Assembly: GCA_965228015.1 (NCBI GenBank)
Contig: OZ245787.1
Coordinates: 744,001 to 808,000, forward strand
DNA from: SKKY01 sp965228015
Lineage (GTDB): Bacteria; Bacillota; Peptococcia; Peptococcales; SKKY01
Length of the DNA stretch: 64,000 bases
Direction: 5' to 3'
Part shown: piece by piece, positions 56,083 through 64,000 of the stretch
Position numbering within the stretch: the first letter of the stretch is position 1
How the letters are laid out: each line of letters begins with the position of its first letter
Program-made: the position numbers and the translations under genes
Notes under the pieces: model-generated
The model's database searches: none
What the model saw: the letters and a program-made list of their open reading frames with translations, nothing else
Told to the model about the DNA's origin: nothing

Positions 56083-57633
56083 TTACAGAGGAATATTGCC
56101 GTGTTTCTTCGCAGGAAGAGATTCGCGCTTAGTAGCAAGCATTTCAAAAGAGTTGATTAACATTGGTCTTGTTTGAGCAGGCTCAATAACCATATCAACG
56201 TGTCCTCTTTCAGCAGCTACATAAGGAGTAGCAAATCTTTCTTCGTATGAAGCAATTAATTCCGCACGTTTTGCTTCTGGATTTTTAGCTTCTTTAATTT
56301 CAGTTCTAAAAATAATGTTAGCCGCACCAGCAGCACCCATAACAGCGATTTCAGCAGTTGGCCAAGCAATAATCTGGTCAGCACCTAAATCTTTTGAACA
56401 CATTCCAAGGTATGAACCACCGTAAGCTTTACGAACAACAAGTGTAACCTTTGGAACAGTTGCTTCTGAGTATGCATATAATAATTTAGCACCGTGACGG
56501 ATGATACCACCGTGTTCTTGAGCAACACCTGGAAGGTATCCTGGAACGTCAACGAAGTTTAATATAGGAATATTGAAAGCATCACAGAAACGGATAAATC
56601 TTGAAGCTTTGTCTGAACAGTTTATGTCTAGACATCCAGCCATAAATTTAGGTTGGTTAGCAATAACACCAATGCTTCTGCCATTTAATCTGATATAACC
56701 AGTTACAATGTTTTTAGCATAGTGAGGTTGTACTTCAAAGAATTCATTGTTATCTGCTACTGATTTAACAATGTTGATCATGTCGTATGGAGCATTTAAG
56801 CTATCTGGAATTATAGTATTTAATGCTTCATCCATTCTCTCAGGATCATCATTAGTTTCGTAAATTTGAGCTTCTTCCAAGTTGTTGCTCGGAATATAGC
56901 TTAATAATGTTCTAACTTCAGCTAAACAAGCTTCTTCGCTTTCAGAAGCAAAGTGAGCAACACCACTAACAGCGTTGTGAGCCATAGCTCCACCAAGTTT
57001 TTCTTCTGTTACGATTTCACCAGTTACAGTTTTGATAACTTCAGGTCCTGTAATAAACATTTTTGAAGTACCTTTAACCATGAAGATGAAGTCTGTTAAT
57101 GCTGGTGAGTAAACTGCGCCACCCGCACATGGTCCCATGATTACTGAAATCTGCGGAACAACACCAGATGCTCTTGTGTTTAAGAAGAAGATATCGCCGT
57201 ATCCTGATAAAGCATCAACTGCTTCGTGAATACGAGCTCCACCTGAATCGTTTAAACCAACAAAAGGTGCTCCCATTTTCATTGATAATTCCATTACTTT
57301 ACAGATTTTCTTAGCGTGCATTTCACCAAGTGAACCACCTGCTACTGTAAAATCTTGAGCGAAAGCGTAAACTAAACGTCCGTCTACAGTACCGTAACCG
57401 GTTGTAACACCTTCCCCTGGCATTTTTTTCTTTTCCATGCCAAAATTAACACAACGGTGCTTAACAAACTTGTCAAGCTCTACGAAAGTACCTTCATCAA
57501 AGAACATGTTTAATCTTTCTCTAGCTGTGAATTTTCCTTTTTCGTGCTGTTTCTCGATAGCTTTTACTCCACCACCGAGTTCAATCTCTTCGCTCATTTT
57601 TCTTAATCTCTCTAATTTTGCCTGTGTTGACAT
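56083..57633 (-). CDS. mmdA: Methylmalonyl-CoA decarboxylase carboxyltransferase alpha subunit
   Basis: A 516-residue carboxyltransferase with two crotonase-like halves. LNDSGGARIHEAVDALSGYG (about 123-142), GPCAGGAVYSPALTDFIFM (about 156-175) and VVRKAYGGSYLGMCSKDLGAD (about 397-417) are typical of MmdA and propionyl-CoA carboxylase beta. It moves the carboxyl group from methylmalonyl-CoA to biotin on MmdC. Context (mutase, epimerase and MeaB next to it) supports methylmalonyl-CoA as substrate. Confidence 0.95.
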   Translation of the reverse strand: MSTQAKLERLRKMSEEIELGGGVKAIEKQHEKGKFTARERLNMFFDEGTFVELDKFVKHRCVNFGMEKKKMPGEGVTTGYGTVDGRLVYAFAQDFTVAGGSLGEMHAKKICKVMELSMKMGAPFVGLNDSGGARIHEAVDALSGYGDIFFLNTRASGVVPQISVIMGPCAGGAVYSPALTDFIFMVKGTSKMFITGPEVIKTVTGEIVTEEKLGGAMAHNAVSGVAHFASESEEACLAEVRTLLSYIPSNNLEEAQIYETNDDPERMDEALNTIIPDSLNAPYDMINIVKSVADNNEFFEVQPHYAKNIVTGYIRLNGRSIGVIANQPKFMAGCLDINCSDKASRFIRFCDAFNIPILNFVDVPGYLPGVAQEHGGIIRHGAKLLYAYSEATVPKVTLVVRKAYGGSYLGMCSKDLGADQIIAWPTAEIAVMGAAGAANIIFRTEIKEAKNPEAKRAELIASYEERFATPYVAAERGHVDMVIEPAQTRPMLINSFEMLATKRESLPAKKHGNIPL

Positions 57634-57674
57634 GTTTTGAACTCACCTCAATTTCTTATATTTGAGTCTGCTTC

Positions 57675-58079
57675 TTACATTCTTTGTGATAATTCAAGTA
57701 AAATACCTTTTGTTGCTTTTGGGTGCATAAATGCAATTCTTGCATTTCCTGCGCCATAACGTGGAGTAGTATCAATCATTCTGATACCTTTTTCTTCCAT
57801 TTCTTTTAATGCGCCTTCAATGTCATCAACACGAAGAGCAATGTGCTGGATACCTTCGCCATTCTTTTCAATAAATCTGGCAATAGGACCGTCTGGAGCA
57901 GTTGACTCTAAGAATTCAAGTTCACAGTCTCCAAGAGGCATAAAAGCAACTCTTACTTTTTGCTCTTCTACAACCTCTGTTCCAGTGCACTTAACACCAA
58001 GAGTTTCTTCATAAAACTTAATAGTTTCATCAAGATTGTTTACTGCAATACCAATGTGATCTACACAAATAACATTCAT
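57675..58079 (-). CDS. mce: Methylmalonyl-CoA epimerase
   Basis: A 134-residue VOC-fold protein with HIGIAVNNLDETIKFYEE (about 6-23), the second metal-binding half EGIQHIALRVDDIEGAL, and the end PKATKGILLELSQ. It interconverts the (R)- and (S)-methylmalonyl-CoA made by the mutase and used by the decarboxylase. It lies 41 bp before mmdA and has AAAGGAGG at its start. Confidence 0.95.
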   Translation of the reverse strand: MNVICVDHIGIAVNNLDETIKFYEETLGVKCTGTEVVEEQKVRVAFMPLGDCELEFLESTAPDGPIARFIEKNGEGIQHIALRVDDIEGALKEMEEKGIRMIDTTPRYGAGNARIAFMHPKATKGILLELSQRM

Positions 58080-58157
58080 TTTTCTAACCTCCTTTATAAA
58101 TGTATTATTTTTTATTTTTTTAAGATAGAAAATCTATCGTTAAAACTTTTTTTAAAC

Positions 58158-59099
58158 TTATTTGAAGGTTTTCTCTAAAATTTCATTAACAACATCATAT
58201 GGGTTGATCTCTCTAGATAGAATTTTGTCAAGTTTTTTGGAAGTAAAGTGATTTTCCTCCAGCTTTCTATGTACATAATTTTCTGCATTTTTCATTAATA
58301 CTTCCATTACTTCATTCGCTATTCTGGTTTTTCTTCTCTCTGTAATCTCACCAGAATTCGTTAAGTACTCATAATGTTTATTAACTTTTTCAATTAATTC
58401 ATCAACACCAGTTCCATCAGCAGCAATAGTTTTTATAATAGGAGGATTCCATCCTTTATCTTTGTTAGGGTTAAGATCCAGCATCTGAGCAAGCTCAATT
58501 AAAACTCTTTGAGCACCATCTCTATCAGCTTTATTAACAACAAACAAATCACCTATCTCTAAAATACCTGCTTTACTTGCCTGAACGTCATCTCCAAGCC
58601 CTGGAACTGATACTACTATTACAGTGTCCGCTGTCTTTACTATATCAACTTCTGATTGACCTACGCCTACAGTTTCTATAAAGATATAATCATACCCTGC
58701 AAAGTCCAGCACTTTAATTGCGTTATGTGTAGCCTTAGATAATCCACCCAGACTACCTCTTGTGCCCATACTTCTAATAAAAACTCCCTCATCAAGAGCA
58801 AGTTCAGACATTCTGATTCTGTCTCCTAAAATTGCTCCACCGGTGAAGGGACTTGTAGGATCTATCGCTATAACACCTACAGTTTTACCATTTTTACGGC
58901 AAGCTTTTACAAGTTTATCCGTTAATGTACTTTTTCCGGAACCCGGAGGGCCAGTAATACCTATAAGTCTGGCCCTTCCTGTTTCCGGATAAATATTTTG
59001 TAAAACTGCGGTTGATTCTGGAGTTCCTTCCTCAACAATAGAAATTAACCTCGCAATCGAAGTTTTATTTCCAGCCTTGGCTTTTTCTAACAATTCCAT
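58158..59099 (-). CDS. meaB: MeaB/ArgK-type GTPase, methylmalonyl-CoA mutase chaperone
   Basis: A 313-residue G3E-type GTPase with Walker A GPPGSGKST (about 51-59), DPTSPFTGGAILGDRIRM and ETVGVGQSEVD (switch regions) and NKAD. It loads and protects adenosylcobalamin in methylmalonyl-CoA mutase. ATG 59099 is chosen because AAGGCGG lies 7 bases upstream; GTG 59105 is within that site. Directly downstream of mcmB. Confidence 0.93.
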   Translation of the reverse strand: MELLEKAKAGNKTSIARLISIVEEGTPESTAVLQNIYPETGRARLIGITGPPGSGKSTLTDKLVKACRKNGKTVGVIAIDPTSPFTGGAILGDRIRMSELALDEGVFIRSMGTRGSLGGLSKATHNAIKVLDFAGYDYIFIETVGVGQSEVDIVKTADTVIVVSVPGLGDDVQASKAGILEIGDLFVVNKADRDGAQRVLIELAQMLDLNPNKDKGWNPPIIKTIAADGTGVDELIEKVNKHYEYLTNSGEITERRKTRIANEVMEVLMKNAENYVHRKLEENHFTSKKLDKILSREINPYDVVNEILEKTFK

Positions 59100-59143
59100 A
59101 ACCACACCGCCTTTATATTTTGTTCAATTTTTAAAAATTATTA

Positions 59144-59533
59144 TTAAAACTTGCTGTTAACGAAATCAATAATAGTTTTTAATGGAGTTCCTGGAGTAAA
59201 TACTTCAGCAACACCAGCTGCTTTTAATTCAGGGGTATCGTCTTCAGGAATAACTCCTCCGCCGATAACTAATTTGTCTCCAGCACCTTGTTCTTGTAAC
59301 ATTTTAATAACTCTTGGCATTAATGTTCCATGAGCACCTGATAGTAAACTCATAGCAACCACATCAACGTCCTCTTGAATAGCAGCACTAACGATTTGTT
59401 CTGCTGTTTGTCTTAATCCTGTATAGATAACCTCAAAGCCTGCATCACGGAATGCACGCACTACAACTTTCGCACCACGATCGTGTCCATCAAGACCTGG
59501 TTTTGCAACTAATATACGAACTTTCTTAGCCAT
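59144..59533 (-). CDS. mcmB: Methylmalonyl-CoA mutase B12-binding subunit
   Basis: A 129-residue cobalamin-binding protein with the base-off/His-on motif DGHDRG (about 15-20), SLLSGAH and GGGVIPEDD. It provides the adenosylcobalamin domain for the separate large subunit, so the enzyme is the two-part form known from Archaea and Clostridia-like bacteria. It lies 67 bp after mcmA. Confidence 0.95.
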   Translation of the reverse strand: MAKKVRILVAKPGLDGHDRGAKVVVRAFRDAGFEVIYTGLRQTAEQIVSAAIQEDVDVVAMSLLSGAHGTLMPRVIKMLQEQGAGDKLVIGGGVIPEDDTPELKAAGVAEVFTPGTPLKTIIDFVNSKF

Positions 59534-59600
59534 TTAAATTAAGCCTCCTGTCTTTAGTTTTAAAATTTTATACTTATCATTTATTAACTTAAATTTTTAA

Positions 59601-61295
59601 TTAGATTGATTGAATTGGAGTGTACTCACCAAATACATCGCGAAGAACGTTACAGATTTCTCCTTCTGTACAGTAAACTCTAGCAGCGTCAAGGATGTAT
59701 GGCATTAAGTTAGCTGATCCTTTTGCAGTTTCTTTAAGAGCATCTAATTTAGCTTGAACAGCATTGTTATCACGTCCAGCTTTCATTTCTCCTAATTTTT
59801 GAGCTTGTCTTACTCCAACACTTAAGTCAATTTTTAATAAGCCTTCTGGAGGAGCTTCTTTAATTTGGAATTTGTTAACACCAACAACGATTCTAGCACC
59901 TGATTCAACTTCTTTTTGATACTCATAAGATGAATCTTGGATTTCTCTTTGGATGTAACCTTGTTCAACTGCTTTAACAGCGCCACCCATTTCGTCGATT
60001 TTAGCAATATACTCAAGAGCTTCAGCTTCGATTCTGTTTGTCATAGCTTCAACATAGTAAGAACCAGCTAATGGATCTACGGTTTCAGCAACTCCACTTT
60101 CGAATGCAACGATTTGTTGAGTTCTTAAAGCAACACGAACTGAATCTTCGTTTGGTAACGCTAATGCTTCGTCTTTTGAGTTAGTGTGTAATGAGTTAGT
60201 TCCGCCAAGGATAGCAGCTAAAGTCTGAATAGTTACACGAACAACGTTGTTGTCTGGTTGTTGTGCAGTTAATGTAGAACCACCAGTTTGTGTGTGAACA
60301 CGGAACATCATTGAACGTTCGCTTTTAGCTTTAAATCTGTCTCTCATAGTTCTAGCCCAGATTCTTCTTGCAGCACGGAACTTAGCAACTTCTTCTAATA
60401 AGTCGTTGTGAGCATTGAAGAAGAATGATAAACGTCCAGCAAATGTATCAACATCAAGACCAGCTTCGATAGCAGCTTGAACATAAGCAATACCATCTGC
60501 TAATGTGAAAGCAACTTCTTGAGAAGCAGTTGATCCAGCCTCACGAATGTGGTAACCAGAAATTGAAATTGTGTTCCACTGAGGAACGTTTTCTGAACAG
60601 AAACCAAAGATGTCAGTGATTAATCTCATTGAAGGAGCTGGTGGGAAAATGTATGTACCACGAGCTGCGTATTCTTTAAGAATATCGTTCTGAATTGTAC
60701 CTGTTAATTGGTCTGGAGTAATACCAGTTTTTTCAGCTGCAGCAATGTAGAATGCTAATAATACTGAAGCTGGAGCGTTAATTGTCATTGAAGTAGAAAC
60801 TTTCCCTAAATCAATTCCACCAAATAAAATTTCCATGTCAGCAAGTGAGTCAATAGCAACACCTACTTTACCTACTTCACCTTCTGAAATAGGATCATCT
60901 GAGTCATAACCAATTTGTGTTGGTAAGTCAAATGCACACGATAAACCAGTTGAACCACTTTCGATTAGGTATCTGTAACGAGCATTTGATTCCTCAGCAG
61001 TTGAGAAACCAGCGTACTGACGCATAGTCCAAAGTCTTCCTCTGTATCCGTTTGCTTGTACGTTACGTACGAATGGGAACTCACCTGGCATTCCGATATC
61101 AGTTGTGTAATCAAGTCCTTCTAAATCCGCTGGAGTATAAACTTGCTTCACCTCTGCACCAGAACCTGTAACGAAGTTTTCTTTTCTTTCTACTTTTTTG
61201 CCTTTTGCTGCAGCTTTTGCTTTTGCGGCTTCCCGCTTAGCATCATAAGCGGCAACCTCTTTTTTGACCTCTTCCATTTTTGCCTTATCAAACAT
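59601..61295 (-). CDS. mcmA: Methylmalonyl-CoA mutase large (catalytic) subunit
   Basis: A 564-residue (beta/alpha)8-barrel protein. YRGRLWTMRQYAGFSTAEESN (about 83-104; shown only by key residues Y, R, W), GLSCAFDLPTQIGYDSDDP, NDILKEYAARGTYIFPP (with the Arg typical of methylmalonyl-CoA specificity rather than the Gln of isobutyryl-CoA mutase) and GGTNSLHTNSKDEALALP are visible. The first 40 residues are highly charged (KREAAKAKAAAKGKK). It isomerises succinyl-CoA and (R)-methylmalonyl-CoA with B12. Intact. Confidence 0.94.
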   Translation of the reverse strand: MFDKAKMEEVKKEVAAYDAKREAAKAKAAAKGKKVERKENFVTGSGAEVKQVYTPADLEGLDYTTDIGMPGEFPFVRNVQANGYRGRLWTMRQYAGFSTAEESNARYRYLIESGSTGLSCAFDLPTQIGYDSDDPISEGEVGKVGVAIDSLADMEILFGGIDLGKVSTSMTINAPASVLLAFYIAAAEKTGITPDQLTGTIQNDILKEYAARGTYIFPPAPSMRLITDIFGFCSENVPQWNTISISGYHIREAGSTASQEVAFTLADGIAYVQAAIEAGLDVDTFAGRLSFFFNAHNDLLEEVAKFRAARRIWARTMRDRFKAKSERSMMFRVHTQTGGSTLTAQQPDNNVVRVTIQTLAAILGGTNSLHTNSKDEALALPNEDSVRVALRTQQIVAFESGVAETVDPLAGSYYVEAMTNRIEAEALEYIAKIDEMGGAVKAVEQGYIQREIQDSSYEYQKEVESGARIVVGVNKFQIKEAPPEGLLKIDLSVGVRQAQKLGEMKAGRDNNAVQAKLDALKETAKGSANLMPYILDAARVYCTEGEICNVLRDVFGEYTPIQSI

Positions 61296-61337
61296 ATTTT
61301 TTCTACTCTCCTTCCTTATATAAAACTGTTTATATTT

Positions 61338-61372
61338 TTTTAGAATGCCTAACTTAATAGGGCATTCTAAAA
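61338..61372 (-). other. Intercistronic hairpin between the CoA transferase and mcmA
   Basis: A 12-bp perfect stem (TTTTAGAATGCC / GGCATTCTAAAA, 11-base loop) in the 98-bp gap, without a U-run in the direction of transcription. It may be a processing or stability element separating a highly expressed transferase message. Confidence 0.7.
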
Positions 61373-61393
61373 TTTAAAAATCATAATAATTAA

Positions 61394-62902
61394 TTACTTA
61401 ATTTTCATACTTCCAGTTTCAACAAAACGTGCGTGCCAGCTTAAAGCTTCGCCAATAATGTGTGGAGTATGTCCAATACCTTTTGCTACTGTAGCAGCTT
61501 TTGCTCTGTCGAAGTAATCTTGAAGCATAGGCTTGTATTCAGGACTAGCACAATTGTCAATAATTACTTGTGCTCTTTCTCTTGGTGAAAGACCTCTTAA
61601 GTCTGCAACACCTTGCTCAGTTACAATAACCATAACATCATGCTCAGTGTGGTCATGGTGAGAAACCATTGGAACGATAGCTGAGATATCTCCACCTTTA
61701 GCTGTTGAACCAGTTAAGAATATTGAAATAGCAGCGTTTCTTGTGAAGTCACCAGAACCACCAATACCATTCATCATTCTTGTTCCCATAACGTGAGTTG
61801 AGTTAACGTTTCCGTAAATATCAACTTCAATAGCTGTGTTCATTGAGATAACTCCAAGACGACGAGCTACTTCAGGGTTGTTACTGATTTCTTGTGGTCT
61901 TAAAATAATTTTATCTCTGTAGAAATCAATATTATCAATAAATCTTTGTAATCCAGTTTCAGATGGAGTTAAAGATGTACCAGATACAGCAACAAATTTT
62001 CCACAGTCAATTAAGTCAAATGCAGCATCCTGAATAACCTCTGAGTAGAACTCAAGGCCTTCAAAATCAGAATCAGCAAGTCCTGCAAGAACTGCGTTAG
62101 CAACGTTACCAACACCAGATTGTAATGGAAGAAGATTTGCAGGAAGACTTCCTTTTTCAGCTTCTCCTTTTAAGAATCCGATTAAGTTAGCTGCCATTTT
62201 TTTACTTTCATCATCAAGAGGAGCTAATGGACGAACTTTGTCAGTAACATCACTCATTACAACTGCTGTAATTTTATCTGCTCCACACTCAATATATGGA
62301 GTACCGATTAGGTCATTAGCTTTTACTATTGGAATTGGCTGACGCTCAGGCGGGTCTAATGGAACATAAACATCATGCATACCTTCTAATTTTGCAGGTT
62401 GAGCAGTGTTTACTTCTACTATTACGATGTCTGCTGCTTGTACAAAAGATGGGCTGTTACCCATTGAAGTTGTTGGAATAAGATGTCCTTCCTCAGTAAT
62501 AGCACATACTTCAACGATAGCTACGTCAACTTTTCCATAGTATCCTTTTCTATATTGTTGTGCTGAATGGCTTAAATGCTGGTCAATGTACTCAACACGT
62601 CCATCATTAAGAGCTTTTTGAAGGTCACTATTAGTTTGATATGGAGCACGCTTTTTCATAACACCTGACTGAGTTAATCTTCCGTCAAGCTCAAGTCCTA
62701 CAGAAGCACCTGTAAGTAAAGTAATTCCTACTTTTCTTCCTTCTTCTGCTTGCTTTGCAAGAGCTTCAGGAACTACTTTTGGATAGCCGCATGGTGTAAA
62801 TCCACTTGTACCTACAACCATTCCGTCCTGAATTAAGCTAGCTGCCTGGTCAGCAGTCATAATCTTGCTTTCCAGTGCTTTACATCTAATTCTTTCGCTC
62901 AT
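61394..62902 (-). CDS. Acetyl-CoA hydrolase/transferase family protein, succinyl-CoA CoA-transferase-like
   Basis: A 502-residue CoA transferase. The family GVGNVANAVLAGL (about 264-276), the catalytic-glutamate region YSEVIQDAAFDLIDCG and MMNGIGGSGDFTRNAAISIF (about 378-397) are present. It likely exchanges CoA between succinate and propionyl- or acetyl-CoA (Cat1/SCACT type), priming succinate for the mutase. The exact acyl donor cannot be told. AGGAGG precedes the start. It heads the leftward propionate operon. Confidence 0.9.
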   Translation of the reverse strand: MSERIRCKALESKIMTADQAASLIQDGMVVGTSGFTPCGYPKVVPEALAKQAEEGRKVGITLLTGASVGLELDGRLTQSGVMKKRAPYQTNSDLQKALNDGRVEYIDQHLSHSAQQYRKGYYGKVDVAIVEVCAITEEGHLIPTTSMGNSPSFVQAADIVIVEVNTAQPAKLEGMHDVYVPLDPPERQPIPIVKANDLIGTPYIECGADKITAVVMSDVTDKVRPLAPLDDESKKMAANLIGFLKGEAEKGSLPANLLPLQSGVGNVANAVLAGLADSDFEGLEFYSEVIQDAAFDLIDCGKFVAVSGTSLTPSETGLQRFIDNIDFYRDKIILRPQEISNNPEVARRLGVISMNTAIEVDIYGNVNSTHVMGTRMMNGIGGSGDFTRNAAISIFLTGSTAKGGDISAIVPMVSHHDHTEHDVMVIVTEQGVADLRGLSPRERAQVIIDNCASPEYKPMLQDYFDRAKAATVAKGIGHTPHIIGEALSWHARFVETGSMKIK

Positions 62903-62934
62903 TGTTGTTCATCCTCCTAATTATTTATATTAGC

Positions 62935-62960
62935 TAGATTAGAGCTGACGCCTTAATCTA
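62935..62960 (-). other. Small stem in the CoA-transferase leader
   Basis: TAGATTA (62935-62941) and TAATCTA (62954-62960) form a 7-bp stem about 33 bp before the start codon. The rest of the 62903-63195 gap holds only a terminator (next entry) and AT-rich DNA; I see no gene and no clear promoter. Confidence 0.4.
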
Positions 62961-63034
62961 AATCCTTATAAACTAATTCAGTATTCAGTTATCTTGCTTT
63001 TTATTTTTATATGTAATACAAAAACTTCAATTCC

Positions 63035-63081
63035 AAAAAAAAATCCCAGCTCAAGAATAACCTAATGGTTCTTCACTCTGG
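63035..63081 (-). terminator. Terminator between the DUF3870 gene and the CoA-transferase gene
   Basis: On the minus strand a stem (CCAG...AAGAA pairing with TTCTT...CTGG, with a small internal loop) is followed by GGGA-T9. It lies about 115 bp after the DUF3870 stop codon. Confidence 0.65.
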
Positions 63082-63195
63082 CCAGGTTATAATTTGCTTT
63101 TTATTGAAGTTTTTTAAACTCAATTAACAAATTATCGGCTATTATATATGTATATTGATTCCCTCACCAATTAGTTTTCATTATATCTTTTTTGA

Positions 63196-63537
63196 TTACC
63201 TTTGTAAAATAGTTTTTTCTTTGGTACTTACCCACTTCTCATGAACAAGTTTCAATGCGGTAATAATTGCTTTTCTTGCGCTTCCCTGATACCTTACTTC
63301 AAATTCTTTTATTAATTCTTCAGATCCTGTTTCAATGTTGTGCCCGATTACTGCCCGTTTAAAAAATTTTCTTCCCAATTCTGTGGCAAGGGTGCAGTCA
63401 CCATCGATAATTTCTCCGGTTTTAGGGTCAACTTCCAGGCCAATTGCAATCACCTGATAAAGTTTTTCTGCAGTAATTGCTGTGGGAAGCTTGGCATAAC
63501 CAGTAACAAAAATTGTATCTTTCCGTTCCTGTGACAT
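63196..63537 (-). CDS. DUF3870-domain protein
   Basis: A 113-residue protein with TIFVTGYAKLPTAITAEKLY, DGDCTLATELGRKFFKRAVIG and a KAIITALKLVHEKW C-terminus, matching the DUF3870 family as far as I recall it. The family is of unknown role and tends to occur near CoA-transferase and amino-acid-fermentation genes in anaerobes. ATG 63537 is used because AGGAGA lies 8 bases upstream; the TTG at 63543 would be too close to it. Confidence 0.75.
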   Translation of the reverse strand: MSQERKDTIFVTGYAKLPTAITAEKLYQVIAIGLEVDPKTGEIIDGDCTLATELGRKFFKRAVIGHNIETGSEELIKEFEVRYQGSARKAIITALKLVHEKWVSTKEKTILQR

Positions 63538-63614
63538 AACCAATTCTCCTTTTCTTTTTCTGTTATTCTATTACTCAGATACTATTATAGAGTTTAAGTA
63601 AATCTATTTCAAGC

Positions 63615-64000
63615 TCAAAAATAACTTCCATCTTCATTTCTCAAAGAAATATCTCCAACAAGAATTTTGTTTTCTTTTCCCTTGTCGTCTTTAATAATTA
63701 AATAACCCTCATCATCTATTTTTTCGGCTATTCCAATTATTTCTCCTTCAAAAGTTATTGCTTTTACTCTTCTGCTAAGAGTTATGTTATTTTCTTTCCA
63801 GAGGTCAAGAATTTTTTTAAAGCCTTCACTTTTGTATAAATAATAAATCCTTTCCATCTCCTGGATTATCTCACGAAGTAATTGATTTCTATTTATCTGC
63901 TTCCCGGTATTTAATTTTAACGATGTTGCTTTGACACGAATTTCTTCAGGAAAATCTTCAAGATCCTGGTTGGCATTTATTCCAATGCCTGCAACAATGT
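63615..64000 (-). CDS. birA: Biotin-protein ligase, C-terminal part (runs off the window)
   Basis: The frame is open to the right edge. Its first visible residues, IVAGIGINANQDLEDFPEEI, match the conserved end of the biotin-ligase catalytic domain. The remaining residues form the SH3-like C-terminal domain (VKAITFEGEIIGIAEKIDDEG, NKILVGDISLRN). Located next to the biotin-dependent decarboxylase genes, it is a sensible source of MmdC biotinylation. The N-terminus, and whether it carries a DNA-binding repressor domain, lies outside the window. Confidence 0.85.
   Translation of the reverse strand, partial: IVAGIGINANQDLEDFPEEIRVKATSLKLNTGKQINRNQLLREIIQEMERIYYLYKSEGFKKILDLWKENNITLSRRVKAITFEGEIIGIAEKIDDEGYLIIKDDKGKENKILVGDISLRNEDGSYF

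Noticed and set aside
1..64000. tRNA or rRNA genes
   Set aside because: I saw no CCA-ended cloverleaf, T-loop GGTTCRA motif in a tRNA context or rRNA segment; the GGTTC words found belong to ISL3 ends and hairpins. A covariance-model search would settle it.

Overview
The window is AT-rich DNA from what looks like an anaerobic, low-GC, Gram-positive-type bacterium (Bacillota, probably Clostridia/Tissierellia-like; the genus cannot be named from sequence alone). Support comes from a SAM-I riboswitch in front of metNIQ, PhoP boxes made of TTAACA-type repeats at 11-bp spacing, the tmcAL/rsmD neighbourhood, strong AGGAGG ribosome sites, a flavodiiron protein, and a complete sodium-pumping methylmalonyl-CoA decarboxylase cluster. 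I saw no rRNA, tRNA or CRISPR array.

Layout. 0-2.4 kb: a 3-hydroxyisobutyryl-CoA-hydrolase-like gene and a broken aldehyde dehydrogenase. 2.4-3.7 kb: an inactivated IS3-type element. 3.7-13.1 kb (all leftward): lrgAB, a broken DUF362 ferredoxin, broken thrC, a potABCD polyamine transporter with its XRE-cupin regulator, and a broken flavodiiron protein. 13.1-18.1 kb: cbiMQO cobalt/nickel uptake and larA, now separated by an ISL3 element. 18.2-25.2 kb: the full phosphate regulon pstSCAB-phoU-phoR-phoB. 25.2-34 kb: enoyl-CoA hydratase, cca, a YbgA-like gene, phrB, and a large EAL/GGDEF signalling locus split by an IS150-like element. 34-41.2 kb: a soluble chemoreceptor, a broken diguanylate cyclase, metNIQ under a SAM riboswitch, a broken threonine dehydratase and a lipoprotein. 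41.3-44.8 kb: a pile-up of IS66, IS150-like and ISL3 fragments. 44.8-48.4 kb: two tandem SLC13-type carriers with unusual N-termini. 48.6-50 kb: a decayed ISLre2 element. 50-52.5 kb: tmcAL, a coiled-coil gene and rsmD. 52.5-53.9 kb: ISL3 copy 2. 54-64 kb: the propionate module.

How the genes fit together. A succinyl-CoA-type CoA transferase, methylmalonyl-CoA mutase (two subunits), MeaB, epimerase and MmdABCD form a route succinate -> succinyl-CoA -> methylmalonyl-CoA -> propionyl-CoA + CO2, with the decarboxylation driving Na+ export. A partial biotin ligase at the right edge could biotinylate MmdC, and the Co/Ni uptake system could feed B12-dependent mutase or nickel-dependent LarA. The SLC13 carriers may supply dicarboxylate; that is inference.

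The most unusual global property is damage: roughly thirty frameshifts or in-frame stops, mostly +/-1 in A/T homopolymers or C:G->T:A nonsense changes, in host genes and in nearly every IS, while the propionate module is entirely intact. Whether this is real genome erosion or uncorrected sequencing error decides how the window should be read. I did not find a clearly new defence or mobile system. The best candidates for novelty are the Fur-type box in front of cbiMQO, the template-switch-like palindrome in larA, the possible EAL-PAS-PAS-GGDEF fusion, and the signal-peptide/coiled-coil SLC13 carriers.
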